Of a DNA stretch of 37,656 bases, positions 21,536-28,412 are shown piece after piece. Source of the DNA: a virus. Location: positions 1 through 37,656 of IMG/VR virus record IMGVR_UViG_3300023174_000359. One strand, 5' to 3'. The position numbers were made by a program, and so were the translations under genes. Position 1 is the stretch's first letter, and each line of letters opens with the position of its first letter. Below the pieces are notes generated by a model. That model was given only the letters and a program-made list of their open reading frames with translations, was not told the DNA's origin and made no database searches.

Positions 21536-22188
21536 TGGAACAACAAGAACTAATCCCTATACAGGCTACGCCTGAGGAATTATGGTCAAAGTCTTGGCAA
21601 GAGAACTTAGACCGTCAACGTGCCGTAGAACAAGACACATCACTGTGGCGTGCTAGTGGCACTGCTACCATAGCCAACCCTAACAAGGAAGACGGCAACT
21701 GGTGGCAAGCAAACGGTTTAAACATGGTCAAGAACTGGGTGAACTTTCGTACCACTCAAGAGTTGATGTCATTATGGGTTACACCTCAAGGTATACCTGC
21801 CATTGAATTAGCGTTTAACATTAACCTTGATGGTGTTATGGTTAAGGGTGCACTTGACCGCATGATGGAATTACCTGACGGTAACCTCGTAGTGCTAGAC
21901 ATTAAGTCTGGCAAGCGTATGCCGTCATCAGACTTTCAGTTGGGTATCTATGCGGTAGCCATGGAGGAAACATTCGGAGTACGTCCCAAGTACGGTGTAT
22001 ACTGGGATGCACGTAAGGGTGCAGTATCAGAGTTAATCAACCTAGATAAGTGGACACGTGAAGCCGTGTCAGAAATCGTGGGAATGTTTGACAAGGCACG
22101 AAGGGCTGGTATCTTTATACCTAACTTTGACCACTGCAAGATGTGTAATTTTACAAACGATTGTAAGTATCAGAATGGAGATAAGTAA
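21535..22188 (+). CDS. C-terminal part of a RecB/Cas4-like nuclease (split gene)
   Basis: 217 residues, frame-shifted relative to the preceding gene and starting in its stop codon. It carries the nuclease core: E91 (IPAIELAFN), D108 (GALDRM), D122-X-K124 (VVLDIKSGK), Q135 and Y139 (QLGIYA), plus C-terminal Fe-S ligands C201, C204 and C210 (HCKMCNFTNDC). In Cas4/AddB-type enzymes three such cysteines pair with one near the N-terminus; here that Cys is on the preceding small protein. Likely a 5'-3' exonuclease used in recombination or DNA end processing. It overlaps the next gene at TAATG. Confidence 0.83.
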   Translation: MEQQELIPIQATPEELWSKSWQENLDRQRAVEQDTSLWRASGTATIANPNKEDGNWWQANGLNMVKNWVNFRTTQELMSLWVTPQGIPAIELAFNINLDGVMVKGALDRMMELPDGNLVVLDIKSGKRMPSSDFQLGIYAVAMEETFGVRPKYGVYWDARKGAVSELINLDKWTREAVSEIVGMFDKARRAGIFIPNFDHCKMCNFTNDCKYQNGDK

Positions 22189-22634
22189 TGGAAAAGAACT
22201 ATGTAGTTAATGTAAAGACAAGCAAGGGTACAATCATCACAGCACGTGGTGATAGTGCTGAAGAGTTAATCGCTAACGTCAATGATTTGGTAGCACAGGG
22301 TGGACCTGATGCAATCAGCACACTGGAAGAAGCATTCGCTGGTGTATCAACACCACGTGTACTAGCAACCGACCCAGTAGCATTGGTTCAGGCATCACTA
22401 GGTGGGGAAGTTGTTGCAGAAGTACCAGCGTTTGCACCTAAGGCACCACCAGTAGGAGTATCTGCACCAGCAGGTAGCGATAAGATGTGCATTCACGGTG
22501 CAATGGTTAAGCGAACAGGCAACGGTGCTAAAGGAGAATGGCGAGCATTCTTCTGCCCAACACCAAAGGGCACAGCAGACCAGTGCTCACCAACGTTTGC
22601 TAACCGCAACACACCAGAGTGGAACAGTTTCTAG
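22188..22634 (+). CDS. Unknown protein with C-terminal Cys/His metal-site domain
   Basis: 148 residues. N-terminal ~50 residues fold as strand-helix (NYVVNVKTSKGTIITARG, EELIANVNDLVAQGG), then a Pro/Ala/Val-rich linker (about 75-95), then a compact C-terminal region with CIHGAMVKR, AFFCPTPKG and DQCSPTF, giving C-X-H...C...C as a likely zinc site. Three such elements in a row recall ssDNA-binding or recombination proteins, and the position between nuclease and helicase fits, but I do not recognise a family. It is translationally coupled to the nuclease (TAATG) and its stop is followed by the structured leader described at 22672-22754. Confidence 0.72.
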   Translation: MEKNYVVNVKTSKGTIITARGDSAEELIANVNDLVAQGGPDAISTLEEAFAGVSTPRVLATDPVALVQASLGGEVVAEVPAFAPKAPPVGVSAPAGSDKMCIHGAMVKRTGNGAKGEWRAFFCPTPKGTADQCSPTFANRNTPEWNSF

Positions 22635-22671
22635 GACTTCGGGTACTAGAAAAACATAACTAAATATAGGT

Positions 22672-22754
22672 CTGTATTGCTGGAGGGGAAGCCAGTCAAT
22701 GCAGATAGGGGTGTAGGTCCGAAAGCCTACTCATCGTGCAAGTCGGTGCATCCC
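22672..22754 (+). ncRNA. Candidate structured leader RNA ahead of the helicase gene
   Basis: A 12-bp stem with one bulged base (22672-22683 with 22692-22704), GGGGTG (22708-22713) pairing with CATCCC (22749-22754), and inside it a hairpin TAGG(T)/(G)CCTA (22714-22718 with 22725-22729) whose loop CCGA (22719-22722) can pair with TCGG (22743-22746), a pseudoknot. A 3'-proximal AAGGAGG ribosome site follows about ten bases later, so ligand- or protein-controlled translation of the helicase is possible. It matches no riboswitch class that I know. Confidence 0.6.
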
Positions 22755-22774
22755 ACGCTTAACAAGGAGGAACA

Positions 22775-23557
22775 ATGAAAACATTAAGCCGTTCGGTAGG
22801 ACGTTCAGACATTGGTGGCGAGCCAATGCCAGCAGTATTTCGTACGTTTGAACAGAACAAGATTATCTTTAGACGTTCAGAGGTATCGTTAATTGCTGGC
22901 ACACCTGGTGCAGGTAAGTCAACGCTTGCCCTAGCACTAGCCTTGCGTATGCAAGCACCAACACTATACGTATCAGCAGATACCAATGCTCATACCATGG
23001 CAATGCGTTTGTATTCCATGATTGAGGGTGTATCACAGACAGATGCAGAGAAGATTATCTCTGAGCAACCTGACTTGGCTAGGCAAAAGTTAGCCCAAGC
23101 ACGGCACATCTACTGGTCATTTGATTCATCGCCTAGTCTAAGCGACTTGGATGATGAGGTCACTGCCCTTGAAGAAACTCTGGGCGAAAGTCCTGCACTC
23201 ATAGTTGTTGATAACCTAATGGATATCAACATGGATGGTGGCGAAGAGTTTGGTGCTATGCGTAGCGCACTAAAGGAACTTAAGTACCTAGCAAGAGATA
23301 CCAATGCTGCAGTTGTAGTTCTACACCACACTAAAGAAGGTTATTCAGGTACACCATGTCAACCAAGGTCATCAGTCCAAGGTATGGTTAACCAACTACC
23401 TGCACTAATCCTTACAGTAGGACAACAAGACGGAATGCTTGGAGTTGCCTCTGTCAAGAATCGTTATGGCAAGGCTGACCCTTCGGGTAATAGCCCAGTG
23501 TGGTTGCAGTTCCTGCCAGAGTATATGTTCATTGCTGACCTAGAGGACGCACGATGA
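22775..23557 (+). CDS. DnaB-type replicative helicase, RecA-fold domain
   Basis: 260 residues, AAGGAGG upstream. The RecA-type ATPase core is complete: Walker A AGTPGAGKST (41-50), a SAD motif (VSADT), Walker B ALIVVDN (141-147) and a sensor-like VVLHHT (181-186). It lacks the N-terminal DnaB helical domain, which is usual in actinophage helicases of this size. It would unwind DNA at the phage fork with the primase encoded downstream. The gene overlaps the next by 4 bases (ATGA). It sits directly behind the structured leader RNA. Alternatives are RepA- or RadA-type ATPases, less likely in this neighbourhood. Confidence 0.85.
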   Translation: MKTLSRSVGRSDIGGEPMPAVFRTFEQNKIIFRRSEVSLIAGTPGAGKSTLALALALRMQAPTLYVSADTNAHTMAMRLYSMIEGVSQTDAEKIISEQPDLARQKLAQARHIYWSFDSSPSLSDLDDEVTALEETLGESPALIVVDNLMDINMDGGEEFGAMRSALKELKYLARDTNAAVVVLHHTKEGYSGTPCQPRSSVQGMVNQLPALILTVGQQDGMLGVASVKNRYGKADPSGNSPVWLQFLPEYMFIADLEDAR

Positions 23558-23808
23558 ATAGAACTGCATCTTACGAAGGCAAAGTTGAATACACATACCA
23601 GTGGATAAAGAAACATAGCAACTGGTTACCAGCCGATGCTGACAATGAGTACGATAGAACAGTTATACAGTCATTACTTGCGATGATGGCTGTGCAACAT
23701 GCTAGTGACTGGAAAATTGTACGTGCTGCTGAATCAGGTACGCCATTTGATTACGATAAAAAGACTAAGTTTGGTGGCAACGGTATCTTAAAAGGTAAGT
23801 CAAAGTAA
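23554..23808 (+). CDS. Small replication-block protein, function unknown
   Basis: 84 residues, ATGA overlap with the helicase gene. Aromatic N-terminus (VEYTYQWIKKHSNWLPADAD), central helix (RTVIQSLLAMMAVQHASDWK), basic Gly/Lys-rich C-terminus (GGNGILKGKSK). Could be a helicase partner or loader by position, but that is only positional. Not recognised. Confidence 0.65.
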   Translation: MNRTASYEGKVEYTYQWIKKHSNWLPADADNEYDRTVIQSLLAMMAVQHASDWKIVRAAESGTPFDYDKKTKFGGNGILKGKSK

Positions 23809-23809
23809 C

Positions 23810-24313
23810 ATGACCTTTGATTACGTAGCATCTATGACTGAGGGTCACAAGTATGGTGACATAGTTGCAGAACGCTTACGTTTAAATGGTGTGCGTTGCA
23901 CCGTGCCTGACCTATACATAGTGCAGTCACGTGAAGAGATACCAGAGATGACAGCCACCGAGAAGGACATCATCCTTGATGATTCAGGTGAGTGCCTTGA
24001 GGTTAAGTCACGTAACATAGAGTTCACTGAACTAAAGGATTTCCCTTGGGGCAACATCATAGTTGATACCGTGTCAGGGTATGAGGCTAAGTTACAGAAG
24101 CCATACGCTTACGTCATGGTATCTGCCCAGACCAAGGCTATGTTTGGATTACTTACATCCACTAAAGAGAAGTGGACAGTCAAGCAACTGCACGACAAGT
24201 ACCGTGGACATGATGATAACTTTTATGTTGTTGACATAGAACATTGCATACCATGGGAAGAACTTGTAGTGTTCATTAAGAACTTAGAGGAGGAGCAATG
24301 GTGGAATGGGTAA
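23810..24313 (+). CDS. PD-(D/E)XK-fold nuclease-like protein
   Basis: 167 residues. N-terminal helix (KYGDIVAERLRLNGV) with Glu21, then DIILDDSGECLEVKSRN: D53 and the E64-X-K66 signature on adjacent strands, as in restriction-like endonucleases, followed by Tyr-rich strands (KPYAYVMVSAQTKAM) and a C-terminal helix ending EEEQWWNG. It starts one base after the previous stop and its last codons contain a ribosome site for the next small membrane protein. A likely role is recombination or DNA repair during replication. The fold is supported by the motif order; substrate is unknown. Confidence 0.72.
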   Translation: MTFDYVASMTEGHKYGDIVAERLRLNGVRCTVPDLYIVQSREEIPEMTATEKDIILDDSGECLEVKSRNIEFTELKDFPWGNIIVDTVSGYEAKLQKPYAYVMVSAQTKAMFGLLTSTKEKWTVKQLHDKYRGHDDNFYVVDIEHCIPWEELVVFIKNLEEEQWWNG

Positions 24314-24375
24314 TAATCCTTGGGCTTGTGGGCTTACTAGGATTCCTAGTTTACTTAGACAGAAATAGTTACTAA
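24298..24375 (+). CDS. 25-residue membrane microprotein
   Basis: ATG 24298 to TAA 24373-24375 in another frame, overlapping the nuclease stop by 16 bases, behind GAGGAGG at spacing 4. MVEWVIILGLVGLLGFLVYL is one membrane helix. The strong ribosome site argues that it is translated; its role is unknown. Confidence 0.6.
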   Translation: MVEWVIILGLVGLLGFLVYLDRNSY

Positions 24376-24570
24376 GTGGATAGCAGACACATCTCCCGTG
24401 TGTTCTATGACGGGGAACAGTACGTATCCTTCTATGAAATCATCAAGGCTATCCGTGATATCGGTGATGACTTCTGTGAGCAAGACTTACATGAAGCGTG
24501 CAGTGCATTAGGGTGGGTGGCTGAACAGTTGCAGTTTTCAATGATAGCGGATGGGATAAGACATGAATAA
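24376..24570 (+). CDS. 64-residue protein, function unknown
   Basis: GTG start at 24376, directly after the preceding TAA, reading (M)DSRHISRVFYDGEQYVSFYE. Helical (EIIKAIRDIG, LHEACSALGWVAEQLQ) with Cys34 and Cys42, ending in MIADGIRHE, 8 bases into the next gene. Resembles small phage regulators that use a short three-helix bundle, but nothing specific is visible. Confidence 0.6.
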   Translation: MDSRHISRVFYDGEQYVSFYEIIKAIRDIGDDFCEQDLHEACSALGWVAEQLQFSMIADGIRHE

Positions 24571-24898
24571 AAGTAAAATAAAGGGTACATCTGCTGAGAC
24601 TGCTGTTGTTAACTGGCTTGTAAGTAAGGGACGTAAGCACGTTGAGAGACGTGCACTCAATGGTGTCAATGACCGTGGAGATATCGCTGGATTACCTGCC
24701 GTTGTCATTGAGGTTAAGAACCACAAAGAGATGAAGTTATCTGCATGGCTCAAGGAACTTGAGGTTGAAATGGCTAACGACAAGGCTGAGACTGGCGTTG
24801 TCATACACAAGAAGACAGGCACTCTAGATGTTGGCAAGTGGTACGCTACTATGCCAGTGTCGGAGTGGTTTAAACTACTAGAAGAAGCAGGGTACTAA
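24563..24898 (+). CDS. Holliday-junction-resolvase-like PD-(D/E)XK endonuclease
   Basis: 111 residues. N-terminal helix with GTSAETAVVNWLVSKG (Glu12), a basic strand HVERRALNGVNDRGDIAG (Asp40), then VVIEVKNHK with the E50-X-K52 pair, and a helix (LSAWLKELEVEMAND). This order matches Hjc/VRR-type resolvase domains of phages, which process branched DNA before packaging. It overlaps the preceding gene by 8 bases and the primase gene by one base (TAATG). The fold is well supported; which branched substrate it cuts is unknown. Confidence 0.8.
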   Translation: MNKSKIKGTSAETAVVNWLVSKGRKHVERRALNGVNDRGDIAGLPAVVIEVKNHKEMKLSAWLKELEVEMANDKAETGVVIHKKTGTLDVGKWYATMPVSEWFKLLEEAGY

Positions 24899-25269
24899 TG
24901 GACAAGCACAGCATACAACCTGTGCTTGAGCACTACGGTGCAACGAATATACGTGAAACATGGGGCTGGCAAAAGATTAGATGCGTAGTCCACGAGGATT
25001 CAACTGCATCTGCTAGTGTCAACGTAACAGAAAACATATTTGCATGTCATGCTTGCGGAGTTAAGGGTGACACCTATAAAATTATTATGGAGAAAGAAGG
25101 AGTTGGATTCCGTGAGGCTATCACAATCGCAGAAACAATCACTGGCGAAAGCCACAGCAACATACAAGGCAAACATTCATCTAGCCGAAGGGTACCTAGC
25201 CAAGAGGGGATTATCTCTAGAAGACGGGGCTACAGCCCACCTCGGAGTAGTCGCAGAACCTCTACCTAG
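24898..25269 (+). CDS. DNA primase zinc-binding (CHC2-type) part, split primase
   Basis: 123 residues. The zinc finger ligands of bacterial-type primases are present: C29 and H32 (IRCVVHEDS), C50 and C53 (FACHACGVKG), followed by a helix (REAITIAETITGES). From about residue 85 the sequence turns into a basic, Ser/Arg-rich tail (SSRRVPSQEGIISRRRGYSP) in a frame where the other one encodes the start of the catalytic part. The zinc region would recognise the template and hold ssDNA. The rest of the primase is encoded by the next gene, in the +1 frame. Starts in a TAATG overlap with the resolvase-like gene. Confidence 0.85.
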   Translation: MDKHSIQPVLEHYGATNIRETWGWQKIRCVVHEDSTASASVNVTENIFACHACGVKGDTYKIIMEKEGVGFREAITIAETITGESHSNIQGKHSSSRRVPSQEGIISRRRGYSPPRSSRRTST

Positions 25270-25729
25270 TCACGAGGCGTACGTTGGTCGCTTGGTTATT
25301 CCGTACATCACACCAACAGGTGTAGTGGACATCAGGTTCCGTAGCATGGACAACAGTGAGCCTAAATACATGGGTTTACCAGGGACTTCTACCCGTTTAT
25401 ACAACGTAACGGCACTACAATCAGCAGGAGATTTCATTGCGGTATGTGAGGGTGAGATTGATGCGATTACTTTACATTACAAGTGTGGTATCCCTGCTGT
25501 GGGTGTACCTGGTGCGAACTCGTGGAAGAAACATTACTCACGCATCCTCCAAGACTTTGAGACGGTTTATGTTTTTGCGGATGGTGACCAACCAGGGTCG
25601 GACTTCGCAAAGAACCTCTCAAAAGAACTCTCGTCAGTAGTAACATTGCAGATGCCAGAGGGTGAAGATGTTAATTCAATGTACCTATCACAGGGGTACG
25701 ACTATCTAAGGAGCAAGGTATCAGCATGA
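25112..25729 (+). CDS. DNA primase TOPRIM (catalytic) part, split primase
   Basis: 205 residues when started at GTG 25112, 9 bases after AAGGAG (25097-25102). The same frame is open from ATG 25040, but that stretch is in the middle of the zinc-finger region. Catalytic motifs are intact: VCEGEIDAIT (Glu of the TOPRIM acidic set) and VYVFADGDQPG (DXD), giving the metal-binding core that makes RNA primers. The frame is +1 relative to the zinc-finger gene over the 25112-25269 overlap. Either the two proteins assemble as separate chains, or a programmed +1 shift makes a full-length primase; split primases are known from actinophages. The N-terminal end is therefore uncertain. Confidence 0.85.
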   Translation: MRLSQSQKQSLAKATATYKANIHLAEGYLAKRGLSLEDGATAHLGVVAEPLPSHEAYVGRLVIPYITPTGVVDIRFRSMDNSEPKYMGLPGTSTRLYNVTALQSAGDFIAVCEGEIDAITLHYKCGIPAVGVPGANSWKKHYSRILQDFETVYVFADGDQPGSDFAKNLSKELSSVVTLQMPEGEDVNSMYLSQGYDYLRSKVSA

Positions 25730-26244
25730 GCCATATGAAGGATGAGTGGGATGACTACGTTCAGTCAGGAAGAGATAACGTTTCTGATTGGGAGGCTTTC
25801 GGAGATGGGTTTAAAGATTTCCAGAGTTGGCTTAACAGAGTCAAGGGAGACCTTAACCTTGGAAATAACAAGGATTCCTTTGAGGTAGATGATGACTGTA
25901 TCTGCGAAGCATGCGTTACCTTTACTGCATGGGATGACTTATACCCTGAGGATTTTGAGTTAGATTCCCTTGATGTGTATGAAGAATTGCATGACATCTT
26001 AATCAAGAAGCAGAGTGACTATGGTCCTAACAACATACGCAATGCGCCAGGTGGACCGCTTAACGGGCTACAGGTACGGTTGTACGACAAGATGTCAAGG
26101 TTAATTAACCTTATAGAATCAGGTGCTAAGCCTGAGAATGAGTCACTAAGAGATACGTTTGTAGACATCGCCAACTATGGGGTCATTGGTGTTATGATTT
26201 TAGATAACACGTTCCCTGAGGCGAAGGACTACAATGAAAGTTAA
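25726..26244 (+). CDS. DUF1599/Nmad1-like protein
   Basis: 172 residues. The C-terminal ~85 residues carry YEELHDILIKKQSDYGPNN, then GGPLNGLQVRLYDKMSRLIN and NESLRDTFVDIANYGVIGVM. These are the blocks I associate with DUF1599 (nucleotide modification associated domain 1), a domain found near phage nucleotide or base modification genes. The first ~85 residues are acidic with WDDYVQSGRD and CICEACVTF, which may bind a metal. No base-modifying enzyme is visible in the window, so its substrate is unclear. It overlaps the primase gene by 4 bases and the next gene by 11. Confidence 0.72.
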   Translation: MSHMKDEWDDYVQSGRDNVSDWEAFGDGFKDFQSWLNRVKGDLNLGNNKDSFEVDDDCICEACVTFTAWDDLYPEDFELDSLDVYEELHDILIKKQSDYGPNNIRNAPGGPLNGLQVRLYDKMSRLINLIESGAKPENESLRDTFVDIANYGVIGVMILDNTFPEAKDYNES

Positions 26245-26977
26245 AGTAATTGTAAGTGACCTGCAAGTACCATACCATGATAAACGTGCTGTCAATAACG
26301 TAGCCAAGTTTATTAAGGCGTTTAAACCTGATGACGTAGTATCGGTGGGCGATGAAATGGATATGCAAACTATCAGTCGTTGGTCAATGGGCACACCGCT
26401 TGAGTACGAACGTAGCATTGGTCGTGACCGTGACTTAACAGTACAGGTACTAGAAGACTTACAGGTTACACACATGACACGCAGTAACCACACTGACCGT
26501 TTATACAACACCATTATGAAGCGAGCACCTGGTTTACTTGGTGCACCTGAGTTTGAGTTAGAGAACTTTCTCCGCCTTAAAGACCTAGGTATCACCTACC
26601 ACAGCAAGCCGTGGGAAGTTGCACCTAAGTGGTTACTCTTGCATGGCGATGAAGGTTCTGTGAATCAAACTGGTGGGCAGACAGCCCTTGGTTTGGCTAA
26701 GAAGACTGGCATGTCCGTAGTATGTGGTCATACACATAGAGCAGGACTACTGCACTACACCGAATCTGTATCAGGTGTATCTACTCGTACCATTTGGGGG
26801 CTTGAGGTTGGTAACTTGATGGACCAGAAGAAGGCATCCTACCTAAAGGGTGGCATTGCTAACTGGCAACAGGCTATCGGTGTGCTTTACATTGACGGTC
26901 AAAAGGTTACACCTAAACTTATACCCATTCACAAGGACGGCACATTTGTCGTTGATGGGAAAGTGTGGGGCAAGTAG
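26234..26977 (+). CDS. Calcineurin-like metallophosphoesterase
   Basis: 247 residues. Motifs in order: SDLQVPYHD (D9; the usual DXH His is Gln11), VSVGDEMD (D40, D43), SNHT (N85-H86), LLLHGDEG (H137) and CGHTH (164-168), so the two-metal site is largely intact. Such enzymes hydrolyse phosphodiesters or nucleotides in phage replication or repair. It sits among replication genes with short overlaps, starting 11 bases before the end of its upstream neighbour. The DXQ variant at motif I is unusual and could alter metal binding or substrate choice. Substrate unknown. Confidence 0.85.
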   Translation: MKVKVIVSDLQVPYHDKRAVNNVAKFIKAFKPDDVVSVGDEMDMQTISRWSMGTPLEYERSIGRDRDLTVQVLEDLQVTHMTRSNHTDRLYNTIMKRAPGLLGAPEFELENFLRLKDLGITYHSKPWEVAPKWLLLHGDEGSVNQTGGQTALGLAKKTGMSVVCGHTHRAGLLHYTESVSGVSTRTIWGLEVGNLMDQKKASYLKGGIANWQQAIGVLYIDGQKVTPKLIPIHKDGTFVVDGKVWGK

Positions 26978-27675
26978 TGTGTAACCAAATGGAAGATGCT
27001 GGTCGCATCCATAGACTAAAAGAACAGCAAGTCAATGACTACTACGACATGGTGCAACAGATAGCCAGTGAGTACCGTAACAAGTACAGCATGGTAGACC
27101 GTGCAGACATTGAACAGGAACTATGGCTATGGTTTGCTGAGCACCCTAACAATATTGCTAGGTGGAAGTTGGAGCAGGACGAGAAGTCCTGTGACAAGTT
27201 AATTGCTAAGTCCCTGCGTAACGCTGCCCTTGATTACTGTGTCAAGGAGAAGGCGGTAGCCGAAGGCTACAACGCAATGGATAACTTTTGGTACAGCAAA
27301 GACTTTGTTAAGATGCTTATTCCTGGCGTACTCACAGACAACTGGGAAAAACTAGAAACAGCAATGACTAACATGGGTCGTAGCACCAAGGCTCCATCGG
27401 AGTCTGGTGACTGGATGGCTTATGGTGCTGACATACGTCATGCCTTTAGTAAACTAGATGAGATAGAACAGAACCTTGTATTCTTGTTTTATGCTCAGGA
27501 TGTAGACTCAACACAGTTACATGAGGATACTAATAGTGAACGACCAACTGCCAAGGCTACGGCTATGGCTGCCAATCGTGCACTGAATAAAATAGTAAGA
27601 AACCTTGGTGGTTTTCCACCATTCAAGGATGACGATAACGAGGAGGAACCAAATGATATGCAAGAACTGCCGTGA
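26977..27675 (+). CDS. Sigma-70-like RNA polymerase factor
   Basis: 232 residues from GTG 26977, which lies in the stop of the previous gene (TAGTG); an in-frame GTG exists at 26965. The N-terminal half has the helical pattern of sigma region 2 (VDRADIEQELWLWFAEHP, then IAKSLRNAALDYCVKEKA). The C-terminal half has a region 4-like helix set (FSKLDEIEQNLVFLFYAQDV, then TAKATAMAANRALNKIVRNL). Resemblance is by helix pattern, not by a strong motif. Placed at the end of the early operon, it could switch transcription to the leftward late operons. An alternative is a non-sigma DNA-binding protein; confidence moderate. Confidence 0.58.
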   Translation: MCNQMEDAGRIHRLKEQQVNDYYDMVQQIASEYRNKYSMVDRADIEQELWLWFAEHPNNIARWKLEQDEKSCDKLIAKSLRNAALDYCVKEKAVAEGYNAMDNFWYSKDFVKMLIPGVLTDNWEKLETAMTNMGRSTKAPSESGDWMAYGADIRHAFSKLDEIEQNLVFLFYAQDVDSTQLHEDTNSERPTAKATAMAANRALNKIVRNLGGFPPFKDDDNEEEPNDMQELP

Positions 27676-27769
27676 TGCAGGAGACGCAAGCAAGATAGAT
27701 ATGAAACAAGTATCTGCAATGCTTCATGCTAAGTGCAACTACATTGGTTGCTACTGTCAGCACAAATAA
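27653..27769 (+). CDS. 38-residue zinc-binding microprotein, last early gene
   Basis: ATG 27653 to TAA 27767-27769, AGGAGG seven bases upstream. MICKNCRDAGDASK gives C3/C6, and CNYIGCYCQHK near the C-terminus provides further Cys and His ligands, so a zinc-ribbon-like fold is likely. It overlaps the sigma-like gene by 23 bases and is followed after seven bases by the bidirectional terminator. Confidence 0.72.
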   Translation: MICKNCRDAGDASKIDMKQVSAMLHAKCNYIGCYCQHK

Positions 27770-27776
27770 AAAATAA

Positions 27777-27810
27777 CCCCCCAAGGTAGCGTTTAAATTA
27801 CCAAGGGGGG
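27777..27810. terminator. Bidirectional transcription terminator
   Basis: CCCCCC (27777-27782) pairs with GGGGGG (27805-27810), then a 2x2 internal A/A loop, then GGTA (27785-27788) with TACC (27799-27802), loop 10 bases. AATTTTATTT follows on the plus strand and TTATTTTTTA on the minus strand, so both convergent operons can end here. Confidence 0.9.
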
Positions 27811-27825
27811 AATTTTATTTATTAA

Positions 27826-28230
27826 TTATGCGGAAAGAATATCCTTAGGGTCTAGTCCGCCACCCTTTTTCCAACCTGGACCTTTTTGAAGTTCCATGTG
27901 TAAGTGTGGACCAGTGACATTGCCATCTGCTCCAACCTTACCAATGACATCTCCAACTGCAAGGGCTTGACCAACCTTCACGCTATTGGAAGACAAGTGA
28001 GCAAAGAGAAGATGCCCACCTGCCACTTTCATTAGAACTGAGTGTGAGCCAAAGGCTGCGCCCCATACTTGACCGACCTTAACTACCTTGCCAGCAATAG
28101 GAGCAACAACAACTGCACCTGTGGGTGCTGCAAAATCTACTCCTTCATGCCGTCCTGAGGACCACATGTTGCCTTTAATACCAAAGGGTGTAGTTACTTT
28201 ATACTTTGCATCTTGCATTGGTGAAGCCAT
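27826..28230 (-). CDS. M23-family (LytM) peptidase, likely endolysin
   Basis: 134 residues, no signal peptide. Zinc ligands of M23 peptidases are present: H28 and D32 (HEGVD), H78 (FAHLS) and the HLH at 109-111 (GPHLHME), with the usual TTPFGIKG and PIAGKVVKVG blocks. It cuts peptide cross-links in peptidoglycan. The protein is only the catalytic domain, with no cell-wall-binding region, and must cross the membrane through a holin; the holin-like gene directly upstream overlaps it by one base. It could alternatively be a virion-associated lysin, but position in a small lysis cassette favours endolysin. Confidence 0.9.
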   Translation of the reverse strand: MASPMQDAKYKVTTPFGIKGNMWSSGRHEGVDFAAPTGAVVVAPIAGKVVKVGQVWGAAFGSHSVLMKVAGGHLLFAHLSSNSVKVGQALAVGDVIGKVGADGNVTGPHLHMELQKGPGWKKGGGLDPKDILSA

Positions 28231-28412
28231 TAGTCTTCATCCTCTTCTCTTAGTGGTATTGTTACGAGCCACACAATAAGACCGAAAGCAGTAATCAATC
28301 CTGTGACTTTCTTAGCACTGCCTTCTAAAGTAAAGTAAGCAATGGCAAGACCACAGAAAGTATAAGTTTCTGCAGTAATATTCTTTAAGTATTTCTTCAG
28401 CCAATTAATCAC
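28230..28412 (-). CDS. Holin-like small membrane protein
   Basis: 60 residues with two hydrophobic stretches (about 17-29, FCGLAIAYFTLEG, and 36-53, VTGLITAFGLIVWLVTIP), a basic N-terminus (MINWLKKYLKN) and acidic C-terminus (REEDED). This matches small two-helix holins. The stop overlaps the start of the M23 peptidase (TAATG), the usual holin-endolysin coupling. Lethality by pore formation is inferred. Confidence 0.78.
   Translation of the reverse strand: MINWLKKYLKNITAETYTFCGLAIAYFTLEGSAKKVTGLITAFGLIVWLVTIPLREEDED

Noticed and set aside
22672-22754. Cobalamin riboswitch or hammerhead ribozyme in the helicase leader
   Set aside because: The conserved cobalamin core and hammerhead CUGAUGA core are both missing; kept as an unclassified structure.
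25040-25112. Using ATG 25040 as the start of the TOPRIM gene
   Set aside because: That stretch translates antifold-like sequence inside the zinc-finger gene; GTG 25112 has a better ribosome site.
27826-28230. Virion-associated lysin rather than endolysin
   Set aside because: Position next to a holin-like gene and a terminator fits a lysis cassette better; not excluded.
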